Source: Peribacillus psychrosaccharolyticus ATCC 23296
GTDB lineage: Bacteria; Bacillota; Bacilli; Bacillales; DSM-1321
Reading direction: 5' to 3'
Assembly (NCBI RefSeq): GCF_000305495.1
Contig: NZ_AJTN02000193.1
Coordinates: 62,001-126,000 of the forward strand
DNA length: 64,000 nucleotides
The notes below the pieces were generated by a model that saw only the letters and a list, made by a program, of their open reading frames with translations, was not told the DNA's origin and did no database searches. The translations under genes and the position numbers were made by a program. This document shows, one piece after another, positions 1-9,877 of the stretch (position 1 is its first letter; the number at the start of each line of letters is the position of its first letter).

Positions 1-1576
1 GACTAACATTCGTAATCAATTCAGTCTTTAGTCTCTCGCTTTTAGCCTGTTCCTGTTGTGAAGTTTTCACACCTGTTTTCAAGCTATTTATGTTCCGAGC
101 AAGCTTTGATAGGGTAGAGTTGCCCTTAGCTGGGAGATCAGATGCATAATGTCCGTTTACTAATTCATCTGTATACCGGACAATCCGATTGAACTTCCCA
201 ATCTGTATCAAAAGATAGATAACAGCTGGTACAGTAACGAATAAAAATAAGGGGATGAAGACTATTACAGCTTCATTTTCCATAAAGACAACTGAAATCC
301 CAATCCCTGTAGCAAACGTGATACCAAGCAGAATGACCATCTGAACACCGGTTCTTCTTACCAGAAATACATCTTTTGCTTTATAGATTAACGATTCTTT
401 CCATTCTTCCTCGATATTTTCTTTGTTTTTAAGCGTATTAATGAACCAACTTCCCTGAATGAGCGTCAATACAAGAAATAGGACGGTCCAAAATGTTTGG
501 TGTATGAACTCTCTTACAAAATAGTAAAATGATGAATAGGATATTTGATACATATTATCTGTAATATAATCGCCTAATATAAGGATCGTAACGAGTAAAA
601 CGCCTGCCCGTACATCAATGGGGATCTTGGAATAAAAGACAGGGGTAGACCTGCTTATCTCAATGGTTTTCCATACACCTGATTTACGAATCATAAATGC
701 ACCAAGCAGTAGGGCTAACAGGCTGGCAATTAGATAACTATACGCCAGTTTTTGAGTGGTCTTATATGTTTTATATTCCTTCATAATTGGACTTGATTTA
801 GGAGCATCTTTTGAAATACCCACCTGCCCCTTTAACTCCCGATCGGCAAAAGATTCTATAATCCCTGCTGTATCAACCTCTGTATCTGTATAATCACTAT
901 ATGAAGAGAAATAAGAGCGTTCATCTTCATCCATCGGAATAGAACGAAGATAGAGCATATCTTTTTTATTTATATATTGAGAGACATCATCTTCACTATC
1001 CAAGTTTAAATTTGTATACACTTCCCCTGTAGTCATGTCTTCTAAATAATAGGTATATGCTTTATCAAATTCGAGGAATTCCTTACGATTCTTCGTCATT
1101 TCTTGAAAATAAGCATCTACTTCTTTTTCTTTCACTTTACTAATCTTTTCTTCAACTACTTTATCACTTTGGAAATTGGCCATAATGTCATTTATTTTTT
1201 TGTCGCGTTCCGCTTCGTACATCTCTATAAGCTCTTTATTTTTCACTGCCTCTGCTTCTGAAATTTGACCCTCATACTGAGTCTTAATGGAATCTATTTG
1301 TTCAGGTAAATCTCCATATCTGAAGCGGTATTCTTCGATTTCTTCTTCTGTCACTGTAATCTTTTCTTTCATATTTTTAGGCGTAATACCCAGTTCAAAT
1401 AGATTTAGCTGTTCCAAGTACTTACTATTTTCAGACTTGAACTGCTCCGTATCAAAAAAATTTTGACCTATATACTCATTCCCTCTGCTCAGTCCTGACA
1501 TAACTCCGGTGAGCCCTAACGTAACGAACAATAAAGCTAAAACAAAATGCAGTCTACTTTTCCATTTTGTATCCAA
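1..1576 (-). CDS. Sensor histidine kinase, C-terminus cut by window edge
   Basis: Reading the minus strand from a TTG at 1576 gives an open frame of about 525 codons that runs off the left edge. It has an N-terminal membrane segment, a long Lys/Glu-rich (probably coiled and extracellular) region of about 250 residues, then four or five hydrophobic segments, a HAMP-like linker and, at the very edge, ELITNVS, the start of a HisKA phosphoacceptor box (normally followed by HDLRTP). The histidine itself and the ATPase domain lie outside the window. The TTG start has AAGGTGG nine bases upstream and overlaps the end of the response-regulator gene by 23 bases, so the two form a translationally coupled pair. 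The ligand is unknown; the kinase assignment rests on the edge motif plus the cognate regulator. Confidence 0.82.
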   Translation of the reverse strand, partial: MDTKWKSRLHFVLALLFVTLGLTGVMSGLSRGNEYIGQNFFDTEQFKSENSKYLEQLNLFELGITPKNMKEKITVTEEEIEEYRFRYGDLPEQIDSIKTQYEGQISEAEAVKNKELIEMYEAERDKKINDIMANFQSDKVVEEKISKVKEKEVDAYFQEMTKNRKEFLEFDKAYTYYLEDMTTGEVYTNLNLDSEDDVSQYINKKDMLYLRSIPMDEDERSYFSSYSDYTDTEVDTAGIIESFADRELKGQVGISKDAPKSSPIMKEYKTYKTTQKLAYSYLIASLLALLLGAFMIRKSGVWKTIEISRSTPVFYSKIPIDVRAGVLLVTILILGDYITDNMYQISYSSFYYFVREFIHQTFWTVLFLVLTLIQGSWFINTLKNKENIEEEWKESLIYKAKDVFLVRRTGVQMVILLGITFATGIGISVVFMENEAVIVFIPLFLFVTVPAVIYLLIQIGKFNRIVRYTDELVNGHYASDLPAKGNSTLSKLARNINSLKTGVKTSQQEQAKSERLKTELITNVS

Positions 1577-2246
1577 TTCCCCATACCACCTTCAAATATC
1601 TTGGATTTTTCGGATCGATTTCGATTTTTTCACGTATCTTACGGATATGTACGGCCACAGTATTTTCGGCGTTATACCCTGGTTCCTTCCACACACGTTC
1701 ATAAATTTCGGAAATAGAGAATACTCTTCCAGGATATGACATTAGTAACTCAGTCATTTTATATTCAATAGGCGTCAATTTCACTGGCTCTCCGATAACC
1801 TTAACTTCCTTCGTTTCTCGATCAAGCGTCAATCCGTTTAAATCAATAACTTTTGCCGTGCCTTCATATGTACCAAGGGAAACATATCTTCTAAGCTGTG
1901 ACTTTACTCTAGCCATTAGTTCTAAAGGATTAAACGGCTTTGTCACATAATCATCTGCACCGACTTGAAGACCTAGGATTTTATCTGTATCTTCACTCTT
2001 TGCACTAAGAAGAATAATCGGTATATTTTTTTGTTCACGTATTTTAAAAGTTGCTGCAATCCCGTCCATTCGGGGCATCATAATATCGAGTAAGATTAAG
2101 TGAATCGTATGCTCTTGTAATTTTTCTAGAGCTTCTATCCCGTCTTGTGCTTGAATAACCTTAATCCCTTCATAAGATAAATAAATTTCGATTGCATCAC
2201 GGATCTCTTTTTCATCATCGACGACTAATATACAAAAGTTGTCCAT
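1554..2246 (-). CDS. OmpR/PhoB-family response regulator
   Basis: A 230-residue two-component regulator. The receiver domain (about 1-115) has the acidic pair DDE near residue 10, the phosphoacceptor Asp in LILLDIMMPRMDG and the conserved Lys in DDYVTKPF. The C-terminal winged helix (about 130-230) ends in a typical AVHIRKIREKIE recognition region. I start it at the ATG at 2246 (MDNFCILVVDDE), which has AGGAGG seven bases upstream, rather than at the upstream in-frame codon at 2291. It is followed by, and overlaps, the histidine kinase that is cut by the window edge. A tandem repeat upstream (2334-2354) may be its own operator. The regulon is unknown. Confidence 0.93.
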   Translation of the reverse strand: MDNFCILVVDDEKEIRDAIEIYLSYEGIKVIQAQDGIEALEKLQEHTIHLILLDIMMPRMDGIAATFKIREQKNIPIILLSAKSEDTDKILGLQVGADDYVTKPFNPLELMARVKSQLRRYVSLGTYEGTAKVIDLNGLTLDRETKEVKVIGEPVKLTPIEYKMTELLMSYPGRVFSISEIYERVWKEPGYNAENTVAVHIRKIREKIEIDPKNPRYLKVVWGIGYKMEK

Positions 2247-2333
2247 TTCCAGACCTCCTTTTCTCCAATATAGCAGAATGGTTCCGCTCATATTTACATT
2301 GTAAGTAGTAAATCTTAACTTTTACTCAGTATA

Positions 2334-2354
2334 TTTCTTAAGAATTTCTTAAGA
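2334..2354. promoter_or_regulatory. Tandem direct repeat, possible response-regulator operator
   Basis: TTTCTTAAGA occurs at 2334-2343 and again at 2345-2354, an 11-bp period (one helical turn). Each unit contains the palindrome CTTAAG. OmpR-family regulators usually bind tandem half-sites of this spacing, so autoregulation of the neighbouring regulator gene is a reasonable inference. Confidence 0.4.
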
Positions 2355-2527
2355 TTCTATCTGAAAAGAATTAAAGGATATCCAGCCTAGATACCGAATG
2401 TATGAACTAAGCTCTTTCAAAAAAGAGACTGTTTTCATATACCTTTCATTTTGCACATGTACGTACAGTTTAATTACCTTCTAAAACATCCTATTTGCAG
2501 AAGCCTTCTTTCCAAAAAGCAGCTAAC

Positions 2528-2553
2528 GTTTACCCTTTCTTATGACCGGGTAC
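2528..2553 (+). promoter_or_regulatory. Sigma-B-type promoter for the alpha-amylase
   Basis: GTTTAC, a 14-base spacer and GGGTAC match the general-stress sigma-B consensus (GTTTAA-N12-15-GGGTAT) at 5 of 6 positions in each box. It lies about 70 bases before the amylase start and on its strand. The rest of the 2247-2620 gap holds only this promoter and the TTTCTTAAGA repeats. Confidence 0.65.
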
Positions 2554-2620
2554 ATATATGAATCATACAATACCTGTAAATAAAATTAATAATTGGTAAT
2601 AGAGCGGAGTGGATAGGGGT

Positions 2621-4093
2621 ATGGAGCGTAATCATACAATCATGCAATTTTTCGAGTGGCACGTACCAGCGGATGGTCAACATTGGAAACGTTTAAAAGA
2701 TGCAGCACCCGAACTAAAGAAGATTGGGATTGATTCCATTTGGGTCCCTCCAGTGACCAAGGGTCAGTCAGGCGATGATAACGGCTATGGTATTTATGAC
2801 GGCTATGATCTCGGCGAATTTGATCAAAAGGGGACTGTTCGTACAAAATACGGGACGAAACAAGAACTATTTGATGCCATTGAAGCCTGTCATGAACATC
2901 AGCTGTGCGTCTATATTGATGTTGTCATGAATCATAAGGCTGGAGCAGACGAAACGGAAACTTTCGAGGTTGTAGAAGTTAATCCAATGAACCGAAATGA
3001 AGAAATATCTGAGCCTTTTGAAATTGAAGGATGGACGAAATTTGATTTTCCCGGACGAGACGGAAAGTATTCTTCCTTTACGTGGAATTCAACTCACTTT
3101 AACGGCACGGATTTTGATCAAAAAACAGGTAAAACGGGTATTTTCAAAATTGGTGGAGACAGTGCGTGGAATGAACATGTAGATGACGAGTTTGGTAATT
3201 ACGACTACCTCATGTTTGCGAACATAGATTATAATAATCCTGTGGTCATTGATGAGATGATTGCTTGGGCGAAGTGGCTCGTTGAAACGACAAATTGTGA
3301 TGGCTTTCGCCTCGACGCGATTAAGCATATAAATACGAAATTCATCAGCCAATTTTCCCATGAATTGGTCGATTATATTAAAGATAAAAACTTTTACCTA
3401 ATCGGCGAATTTTGGCATTCAGATCTTAAAGCCTGCCGTGAATACCTGGATAAAACAAATTATAAGATTGATTTATTTGACGTTGCACTTCATTATAAAT
3501 TTTGCAAAGCCGGTAAGGAAGGCGGCGCTTTTGATTTATCAACCATTTTTAACGATACCCTGGTACAAAGTCATCCTACAAATGCGGTTACCTTTGTAGA
3601 TAACCATGATTCTCAGCCTCATGAATCACTGGAATCTTGGGTCGAAGACTGGTTTAAACCAAGTGCCTACGCCTTGATTTTATTACGCCGTGACAGTTAT
3701 CCATGTATCTTCTATGGAGATTATTATGGAATTGGTGGACCAGTACCCGTCGATGGAAAAAAAGGTGATATTGATCGTCTTATGTTTGCACGCTACCACA
3801 AAGCATACGGGGATCAGGAAGATTACTTTGATCATCCAAATACAATTGGCTGGGTTAGAATGGGCATTCCCGAAATTCCTTATTCAGGCTGTGCAACCGT
3901 GATTGCCAATGGAGACCCTGGAATTAAGCGGATGTACGTAGGAGAAGAACGAGCCGGAGAAATCTGGACGGATCTCACCACTACAATGGACGAACGAATT
4001 ACGATTGAAGAAGATGGCTGGGCTACCTTTCCTGTTAATGGAGGAAGTGTCTCTGTTTGGGCCAACCCAGAGATTGAAAAAGAAGATGAGTAA
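2621..4093 (+). CDS. Cytoplasmic GH13 alpha-amylase
   Basis: About 490 residues with no signal peptide, so it acts inside the cell on alpha-1,4-glucans such as glycogen or maltodextrins. The four GH13 regions are visible in order: DVVMNHKA (I), GFRLDAIKH with the nucleophile Asp (II), GEFW with the acid Glu (III) and FVDNHDS (IV). The opening MQFFEWHVPADGQHWKRL is typical of the Bacillus liquefying/intracellular amylase group. I prefer the ATG at 2621; an in-frame GTG at 2609 is the alternative and neither has an ideal ribosome site. It is monocistronic with a strong terminator after it. A sigma-B-type promoter upstream implies stress or stationary-phase expression. A type I pullulanase elsewhere in the window would complete intracellular polyglucan breakdown. 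Confidence 0.95.
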   Translation: MERNHTIMQFFEWHVPADGQHWKRLKDAAPELKKIGIDSIWVPPVTKGQSGDDNGYGIYDGYDLGEFDQKGTVRTKYGTKQELFDAIEACHEHQLCVYIDVVMNHKAGADETETFEVVEVNPMNRNEEISEPFEIEGWTKFDFPGRDGKYSSFTWNSTHFNGTDFDQKTGKTGIFKIGGDSAWNEHVDDEFGNYDYLMFANIDYNNPVVIDEMIAWAKWLVETTNCDGFRLDAIKHINTKFISQFSHELVDYIKDKNFYLIGEFWHSDLKACREYLDKTNYKIDLFDVALHYKFCKAGKEGGAFDLSTIFNDTLVQSHPTNAVTFVDNHDSQPHESLESWVEDWFKPSAYALILLRRDSYPCIFYGDYYGIGGPVPVDGKKGDIDRLMFARYHKAYGDQEDYFDHPNTIGWVRMGIPEIPYSGCATVIANGDPGIKRMYVGEERAGEIWTDLTTTMDERITIEEDGWATFPVNGGSVSVWANPEIEKEDE

Positions 4094-4103
4094 GTAAACA
4101 AGT

Positions 4104-4131
4104 AAAAAGCTGCCAAAAGGCAGCTTTTTTT
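4104..4131 (+). terminator. Rho-independent terminator after the amylase
   Basis: AAAAGCTGCC, loop AAAA, GGCAGCTTTT with a T run. The stem is symmetric enough to serve the convergent SEC-C gene as well. Confidence 0.85.
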
Positions 4132-4133
4132 AC

Positions 4134-5274
4134 TTATTTTCCACAACACTTTTTTATATTTTTTACCGCTGCCGCAAGGGCAGGGATCATTTCTCCCTGT
4201 CTTTTTCTTATCCATTTCTTCAACTGTAGTTTGCAGGCTTTGGTCTTGCCTTTCAAGCGCATTTTTCTTCCAGCCTTCAAGATTCGGATGTTCGATGCCC
4301 ATTAACGTATAATAGCCATAAGCAAGCATATTTAAGTCGACAAGCATACTGCTGCCCCTAGCCGCTAAGTACGCATCCATTTCAGGGTACCGCTTTCCTG
4401 AAAGCTGAAAACAGATTCCTTCAACAACTAGTACTTGATCATCCTCATGTTCAATCATCGGAAGAAGCTTTACCAGCTCTGCCTCTGCTTCTGGGATCTT
4501 ACAATTCCCAAGAATACTCGTACCAAAAACCAGACAGTCTGGATTCTCCAGATAAGGTACAATGGCTTGAACGGCCTCTTTACTTTGAAATTTAATCAAC
4601 GTATCAGATACTGCCTCGACTAACAAGTCCTCGTCACGAAGCAGTAAATTAGCAAGCAAAGGAATATACTTTGTCTGATTCATGATCCCGATCGCATGGA
4701 AAATCAGAATCCCTGCAAAAGAAAAATATTCTTCATTGAGATCCTGGTTTAAAATGGCCGCGATTTCAATGTCATCGATCCAGCCTTTTTCAACAAGGAC
4801 CTCTACCGTCATTTTAGCTTGATCGAATATTTCTTGAGAAAAGCGCTCTTCGGTTTCTAATTGAACCAACAGCTCCCCATATTGTTCCCAAACTTCTTCC
4901 TCTTCGCCATTTTCTAATGTTTCATAGAAAGACCATTTTTTCTTATCAAAAAATGGAGTTAATTCTTGACGGAATTTCAATGCTTCTTTCGGACGAATCG
5001 AGTACAGTAAGTTTAAGTAAAGAGGACGATTTCTCGAATCAGCACTCTTTGCCCCTTTAATTAATAACCTTACTGCCTCTTCATTAAGCCTATGCTTATA
5101 TATCCTCGTTAAGATATTGATTTCCTTTTCCTTCGAACTGACTGCTTCTTTTATCAGACGTACGGTCCACTCTTCTGGAACTAAAGGGTAATCCTGCAGG
5201 GTTTCTACCAAAAATGTTTGTAAGGTTAAATCATCTGTTTCTAAAAATGGTTCTATTTTTTCTAAAAAGCCCAC
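4134..5274 (-). CDS. SEC-C motif / HEAT-like repeat protein with a 3'-end frameshift
   Basis: An all-helical protein of about 380 residues with repeated short helices (HEAT-like) and a C-terminal zinc-binding SEC-C motif, as found in SecA tails. The motif starts GRNDPCPCGSGKKYKK, but the expected CCGK-stop is lost: an A6 run (T6 at 4150-4155 on plus) throws the frame, and the frame then runs on antisense through the amylase gene to 3880. Removing one A restores KKCCGK and a TAA at 4134-4136. I therefore give the ancestral end. The GTG start at 5274 has AAGGAG eight bases upstream. Function is unknown beyond the motif; it is expected to bind zinc only if the frame is restored. Confidence 0.75.
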
Positions 5275-5411
5275 TGCCGCAACTCCTTCTATTTTTCATC
5301 TATTATTCACATACTAACAAAGAAAGGTACATTACGCGAAGTAGAAATCATATCGGTTCAACTTTTACAAAAAAAGTAGTATGATTTATAGGAGAAGGGA
5401 TTGGCTTTCAA

Positions 5412-6041
5412 TTGAAAAAAACGTATCTATTACTTTGGTTTTTTGGATCATTAACACTTAATGCACTAGGAAATAGCTTTATGATTGTCGCTCATCTCGG
5501 CTCCGCGCCTTGGGCAGCAGCTAGTCAAAATCTTGCTGCAGTACTCCCGCTTTCAATCGGACTGTGCACGATTGTTCTGCAGTTATTTTCCCTGTTGCTG
5601 ACAACGTTGATGGGCAGCCGGTTTTCTATCCGACTCATTATAAAAAGTTTACTCCTTGCCGTTTTCTTTGGTCTTTTAATTGATATGTTTGTTAACATTC
5701 ATCATTACTTTTATACGCCCGACCAAATCTGGGTTCGGGGTCTATATACGCTGATTGGGATGAATGGGGTGGCTGCTGCAATCTCGATTTACATTCAAAT
5801 CAGCCGAGTTCTTTTGCCCTTCGATTATCTTCTTCAAGCCTTTGCTCGTCTGGCAAAAAGCTTCTCTCTTGGTACAATCATCTGTTTGAGCATTCCACTC
5901 AGCATCTGCATCATTTTCTCTATTGTTTTTCATCAATTTATTGGTCTTGGAATCGGCACCTTAGTTTTCATTCTCGCAAATGGATTTCTTATTGATCAAT
6001 ACAATAAAAGGATTAAGTTGACTCGTAAGGAACTGATCTAG
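5412..6041 (+). CDS. YczE/YyaS-like integral membrane protein
   Basis: A 209-residue hydrophobic protein with about five transmembrane segments and a short basic C-terminus. The N-terminal pattern with AHLGSAPW resembles the YczE/YyaS membrane family of Bacillus, whose biochemical role is not established. The start is a TTG at 5412; AGGAG lies rather far upstream (about 17 bases), so translation may be weak. It stands alone between the divergent SEC-C gene and pepT and has its own terminator. Confidence 0.75.
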   Translation: MKKTYLLLWFFGSLTLNALGNSFMIVAHLGSAPWAAASQNLAAVLPLSIGLCTIVLQLFSLLLTTLMGSRFSIRLIIKSLLLAVFFGLLIDMFVNIHHYFYTPDQIWVRGLYTLIGMNGVAAAISIYIQISRVLLPFDYLLQAFARLAKSFSLGTIICLSIPLSICIIFSIVFHQFIGLGIGTLVFILANGFLIDQYNKRIKLTRKELI

Positions 6042-6046
6042 CTGCA

Positions 6047-6075
6047 AAAAAAGGGATGAGATCATCCCTTTTTTT
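6047..6075 (+). terminator. Terminator after the YczE-like gene
   Basis: AAAAAAGGGATGA, a two-base loop and TCATCCCTTTTTTT form a near-perfect hairpin with a U tract. Confidence 0.85.
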
Positions 6076-6199
6076 GCTTACTCTGGAAAAATCAAAGTAA
6101 CAATTTTCTGGAAGAAAAAGAAGAAGAACTTGTCACAATCGCCATTCTCCTTTAAGGTAAAATTAAACAAAGCATATTATTCAAGGAGATGACAGTACA

Positions 6200-7438
6200 G
6201 TGAAAAACGAATTAGTAGAACGGTTTATATCTTATGTAAAAATTGATACCCAATCAGATGAAGAGAACTCTGCATGCCCCTCTTCTCCAGGACAATTAAT
6301 TCTCGGAAATAAGCTGGTTAATGACTTGCAGGCAATTGGACTGGTTGATGCAAAGATTGATGATAACGGCTATGTTATGGCTACACTTCCTAGCAATACA
6401 GATAAGGAGGTTCCGGTGATTGGGTTCTTAGCTCATCTCGATACGGCAACAGATTTCACTGGAAAAAACGTTAACGCTCAAATTGTTGAGAATTATAATG
6501 GAAAAGACATCACCCTTAACAGTGAATTAAACATTATTCTTTCTCCGACTGATTTCCCACACCTTGCTGATTATCAGAACCAAACACTGATCACTACGGA
6601 TGGCACTACCTTACTTGGAGCTGATAATAAAGCTGGCATTGCAGAAATTATGACGGCCATGGACTATTTAATACAACATCCTGAAATAAAACATGGACAA
6701 ATTAGAGTAGCCTTCACACCCGACGAAGAAATTGGAAGAGGGCCTCACAAGTTCGATGTTGAGGCTTTTCACGCAGCCTATGCTTATACGATCGATGGAG
6801 GGCCGCTGGGTGAACTTCAATATGAGAGTTTCAACGCTGCCGGACTGAAAATAACCTTTAAGGGAACCAATATCCATCCTGGGACTGCTAAAGGGAAAAT
6901 GGTTAATGCTGCAAAAATAGCGATGAAATTCAACAACCGTCTGCCTGTGGAAGAAGCTCCAGAAACGACTGAAGGTTATGAAGGGTTCTATCATCTATCT
7001 GGAATCACTGGTGATGTGGAAGAAACGGTCCTGCACTATATTATTCGTGATTTTGACAAAGAACAGTTTGCGGAAAGAAAACATTTTATTGAAAAAACGG
7101 TGGCTGAATTCCAGGAACAATACGGAGCAGACCGCGTTATTTTGGAGATGAAGGATCAATATTACAATATGAAGGACAAAATTAAACCGGTGATGGAAAT
7201 TGTCGAGATAGCCGCTGAAGCGATGAAAAACCTTGGCATTGAACCAATTATTGAACCCATCCGCGGTGGAACAGACGGCTCACAGCTTTCATATATGGGG
7301 CTGCCTACACCGAATATCTTTACAGGCGGGGAAAATTTTCACGGAAAATATGAGTTTATCTCCGTAGATCATATGGCTAAAGCAGTAGATGTGATTATTG
7401 AAGTCGTCAAATTATTTGAGGAAAAAGCAGAAAAATAA
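6200..7438 (+). CDS. pepT: Peptidase T (tripeptide aminopeptidase)
   Basis: A 412-residue M20B dizinc aminopeptidase that removes the N-terminal residue of tripeptides in the cytoplasm. Metal ligands and catalytic residues are visible: AHLDTATD (His and Asp), GADNKAG (bridging Asp), PDEEIGRG (general-base Glu), IDGG and, near the C-terminus, [12 protein letters not shown] (His). The length matches the family. The start is the GTG at 6200 with AAGGAGATGAC upstream. Monocistronic; no regulator site was recognised. Confidence 0.97.
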   Translation: MKNELVERFISYVKIDTQSDEENSACPSSPGQLILGNKLVNDLQAIGLVDAKIDDNGYVMATLPSNTDKEVPVIGFLAHLDTATDFTGKNVNAQIVENYNGKDITLNSELNIILSPTDFPHLADYQNQTLITTDGTTLLGADNKAGIAEIMTAMDYLIQHPEIKHGQIRVAFTPDEEIGRGPHKFDVEAFHAAYAYTIDGGPLGELQYESFNAAGLKITFKGTNIHPGTAKGKMVNAAKIAMKFNNRLPVEEAPETTEGYEGFYHLSGITGDVEETVLHYIIRDFDKEQFAERKHFIEKTVAEFQEQYGADRVILEMKDQYYNMKDKIKPVMEIVEIAAEAMKNLGIEPIIEPIRGGTDGSQLSYMGLPTPNIFTGGENFHGKYEFISVDHMAKAVDVIIEVVKLFEEKAEK

Positions 7439-7624
7439 ACAAAAGGCAGCTGCCCCCCTATGTGAGGGACAACGTCAGACTGTAGACAAACTCAGGTGAA
7501 AATGAGTATGTTTCCAATCTTCTTTTTTTAGTTTCTAAAATGGGGCTGTTGATTAGAATGTGTATTCGAAGCCGGCTGGACTTTGATAAGCAAGAAAAAA
7601 TCCATAAATACGTTTAAAACGCAG
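7439..7624. other. Non-coding gap between pepT and katE, possible mobile-element relic
   Basis: No reading frame with coding character is seen. The stretch around 7470-7500 (GTCAGACTGTAGACAAACTC) looks to me like sequence near the ends of transposable elements in Bacillaceae, but this is memory, not a match I can verify. Confidence 0.25.
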
Positions 7625-7660
7625 AAAGAGGTTCGGAATAAACCATTCCGAACCTCTTTT
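7625..7660. terminator. Hairpin terminator downstream of katE
   Basis: GAGGTTCGGAAT, loop, ATTCCGAACCTC with T-rich sequence on both sides. It can end katE transcription and anything reading through from pepT. Confidence 0.75.
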
Positions 7661-7665
7661 CTTAT

Positions 7666-9717
7666 TTATACGATTCTTGACCAATGACGCGCTTGCGTTA
7701 CTGCTTGAATAAAGGCTTTATGATCAGCGCCTGCAATTACCCCTTCAGCTGGATCTTGTGATGTAATGCCAGCTGCTGTTAATAAATCAAGTGCATCTGT
7801 GCCAGCTCCTACAGACTTGAAGTGACTATAGGCTTCTAGCAGGAAGGCTGGAGCTTTCTTACTTGCTAGAAGGTTAGTAACCCCATCTTTCCCTCCTGCA
7901 ACATAGACTGCGTCAAATTGGACAGAGTCTGCTGTCAGGAACGTATGATCAACAGGAACTTCCTCTCCATTGCTGCTAAGGATGGCTCCTAGGTTTTTAC
8001 TCACGACTTCAACAAGTATTCCTGCTCCTGTTAAATCTGCTTTTAATTGAGTAAACTCAGCATAATCAAAACCATGATCAGCTAAAACAGCTACTTTACG
8101 TGTATTTGGGAGCTTCACGCTGGTTTCTTGGCTCAAGCTGGCTGAAGCTGGACTGCCATCTGGAACATTTCCCGTTTCAGGTACAGATGCGCCAACTGCT
8201 AAAGCAAGTTCCTTAGCAATCCTGAAATCAACATTTGCGAACATATCGACTACCCGTTGTTGAATTTCTTTGCTTTTCAGTTTTCCTACTTCGAACTGGA
8301 AGGCTTCAATAATATGCTGTTTCTCAACTTCCGTCATGCTATTCCAGAAAAGAATGGCTTGGCTGTAATGATCTTTAAAGCTCTCACTGCGAGCTCGAAC
8401 TTTTCGGCCATCTACCTTTTCCTGATAATGTACATATCCACCATCTTTTTCTGAAGCCGGCTCGGGTGCATTAGCTTGTAATCCATTTTTATGATAGCTG
8501 ACTTGTCCTTTATTTATCGCCATACGGTGCATCCCGTCACGTTGATTATTATGAACTGGTGCAACCGAGCGGTTAATCGGAAGTTCATGGAAATTTGGAC
8601 CGCCAAGACGTGAAAGTTGTGTATCGGTATAAGAGAAGAGACGTCCTTGAAGCATTGGGTCATTTGAAAAGTCTATTCCAGGTACGACATTTCCAAGATG
8701 GAAGGCAACTTGCTCTGTCTCAGCAAAGACATTATCCGGATTTCGGTCGAGAGTCATTTTTCCGATGATTTTAACTGGAATGATTTCTTCCGGCCAAAGC
8801 TTGGTTGGATCAAGAATATCAAAATCAAAAGCAAATTCATCTTCTTCTTTAATGAGCTGAACCCCTAACTCAAATTCAGGATACTCGCCCATCTCGATTG
8901 CTTCATAAAGATCACGGCGATGGAAGTCAGGATCCTTACCAGCTAGTTTTTGGGCTTCGTCCCAAACGAGAGAATGGACCCCTAGTTTTGGTTTCCAATG
9001 AAACTTCACAAAATGAGACTTACCCAGTTCATTTACAAAGCGGAAGGTATTTACCCCGAATCCTTCCATCATTCGATAGCTGCGGGGAATAGCCCGGTCA
9101 GACAAATGCCACATAATCATATGTGCTGTCTCAGTATTGGCCGTTACAAAGTCCCAGAACGTATCATGTGCAGTTTGTGCCTGCGGTATTTCATTATGCG
9201 GTTCTGGTTTGAAAGAATGAACCAAATCCGGGAACTTAATAGCATCTTGTATAAAAAACACCGGGATGTTATTACCAACTAGATCATAGTTTCCTTCTTC
9301 TGTATAAAACTTTGTAGCAAAGCCCCTTACATCACGAACTGTGTCTGCTGAACCACGCGAACCTGCCACGGTAGAAAAACGTACAAATACAGGTGTTTTT
9401 ATGGAAGGATCTTGAAGAAAACCAGCACTGGTGTATTCCTTCATTGATTCATAAGGCTGGAAGTATCCATGTGCACCATATCCACGAGCATGAACAATAC
9501 GTTCTGGAATTCGTTCATGGTCAAAATGAGTCATTTTTTCACGAAAATGAAAATCCTCCATTAATGTCGGTCCACGTTCACCCGCTTTTAAGGAGTGCTC
9601 ATCTTCAGAAACACGCAGCCCCTGATTAGTCGTTAATTTTGTGCCCGCATCATCAACTCGGTACGCCTCAAGCTGCTGATCCTTACTGTTTTCATGTTTA
9701 TTAGTCATCTTGTTCAA
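7666..9717 (-). CDS. katE: Large-subunit (clade 2) catalase
   Basis: A 683-residue monofunctional heme catalase that converts hydrogen peroxide to water and oxygen. The catalytic His lies in [13 protein letters not shown], the Asn region in [14 protein letters not shown] and the proximal heme Tyr in [15 protein letters not shown]. The last 150 residues form the DJ-1/PfpI-like amidotransferase-fold domain that marks the large-subunit class (B. subtilis KatE, E. coli HPII). A good ribosome site (GGGAGGA) precedes the ATG at 9717. A sigma-B-like promoter upstream fits the known sigma-B control of katE in B. subtilis. The gene is divergent from lytS. Confidence 0.96.
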   Translation of the reverse strand: MNKMTNKHENSKDQQLEAYRVDDAGTKLTTNQGLRVSEDEHSLKAGERGPTLMEDFHFREKMTHFDHERIPERIVHARGYGAHGYFQPYESMKEYTSAGFLQDPSIKTPVFVRFSTVAGSRGSADTVRDVRGFATKFYTEEGNYDLVGNNIPVFFIQDAIKFPDLVHSFKPEPHNEIPQAQTAHDTFWDFVTANTETAHMIMWHLSDRAIPRSYRMMEGFGVNTFRFVNELGKSHFVKFHWKPKLGVHSLVWDEAQKLAGKDPDFHRRDLYEAIEMGEYPEFELGVQLIKEEDEFAFDFDILDPTKLWPEEIIPVKIIGKMTLDRNPDNVFAETEQVAFHLGNVVPGIDFSNDPMLQGRLFSYTDTQLSRLGGPNFHELPINRSVAPVHNNQRDGMHRMAINKGQVSYHKNGLQANAPEPASEKDGGYVHYQEKVDGRKVRARSESFKDHYSQAILFWNSMTEVEKQHIIEAFQFEVGKLKSKEIQQRVVDMFANVDFRIAKELALAVGASVPETGNVPDGSPASASLSQETSVKLPNTRKVAVLADHGFDYAEFTQLKADLTGAGILVEVVSKNLGAILSSNGEEVPVDHTFLTADSVQFDAVYVAGGKDGVTNLLASKKAPAFLLEAYSHFKSVGAGTDALDLLTAAGITSQDPAEGVIAGADHKAFIQAVTQARHWSRIV

Positions 9718-9777
9718 GTCCTCCCTCTACTTCTCTATAAAAAGTCTGTATAAATTTTTGCTGCTTTTTCTTAACGT

Positions 9778-9803
9778 TTACCACGATATTTTTAAAGTTA
9801 AAC
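9778..9803 (-). promoter_or_regulatory. Sigma-B-type promoter of katE
   Basis: On the minus strand GTTTAA (perfect -35), 14 bases, then TGGTAA (4 of 6 against GGGTAT), about 60 bases before the katE start codon. Confidence 0.6.
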
Positions 9804-9877
9804 AAGACTATTCAAACAAATAAAAAAACTAGAATCGACAAAAAACCACTATTTAGTTAAAATCGATAGAAAAGACT

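Noticed and set aside
3880-4133. C-terminal extension of the SEC-C protein antisense to the amylase gene
   Set aside because: It follows a frameshift in an A6 run and lies opposite a strongly coding gene and its terminator.
5270-5400. CRISPR or other repeat arrays
   Set aside because: No regularly spaced direct repeats of 20-40 bases were seen here or elsewhere in the window.
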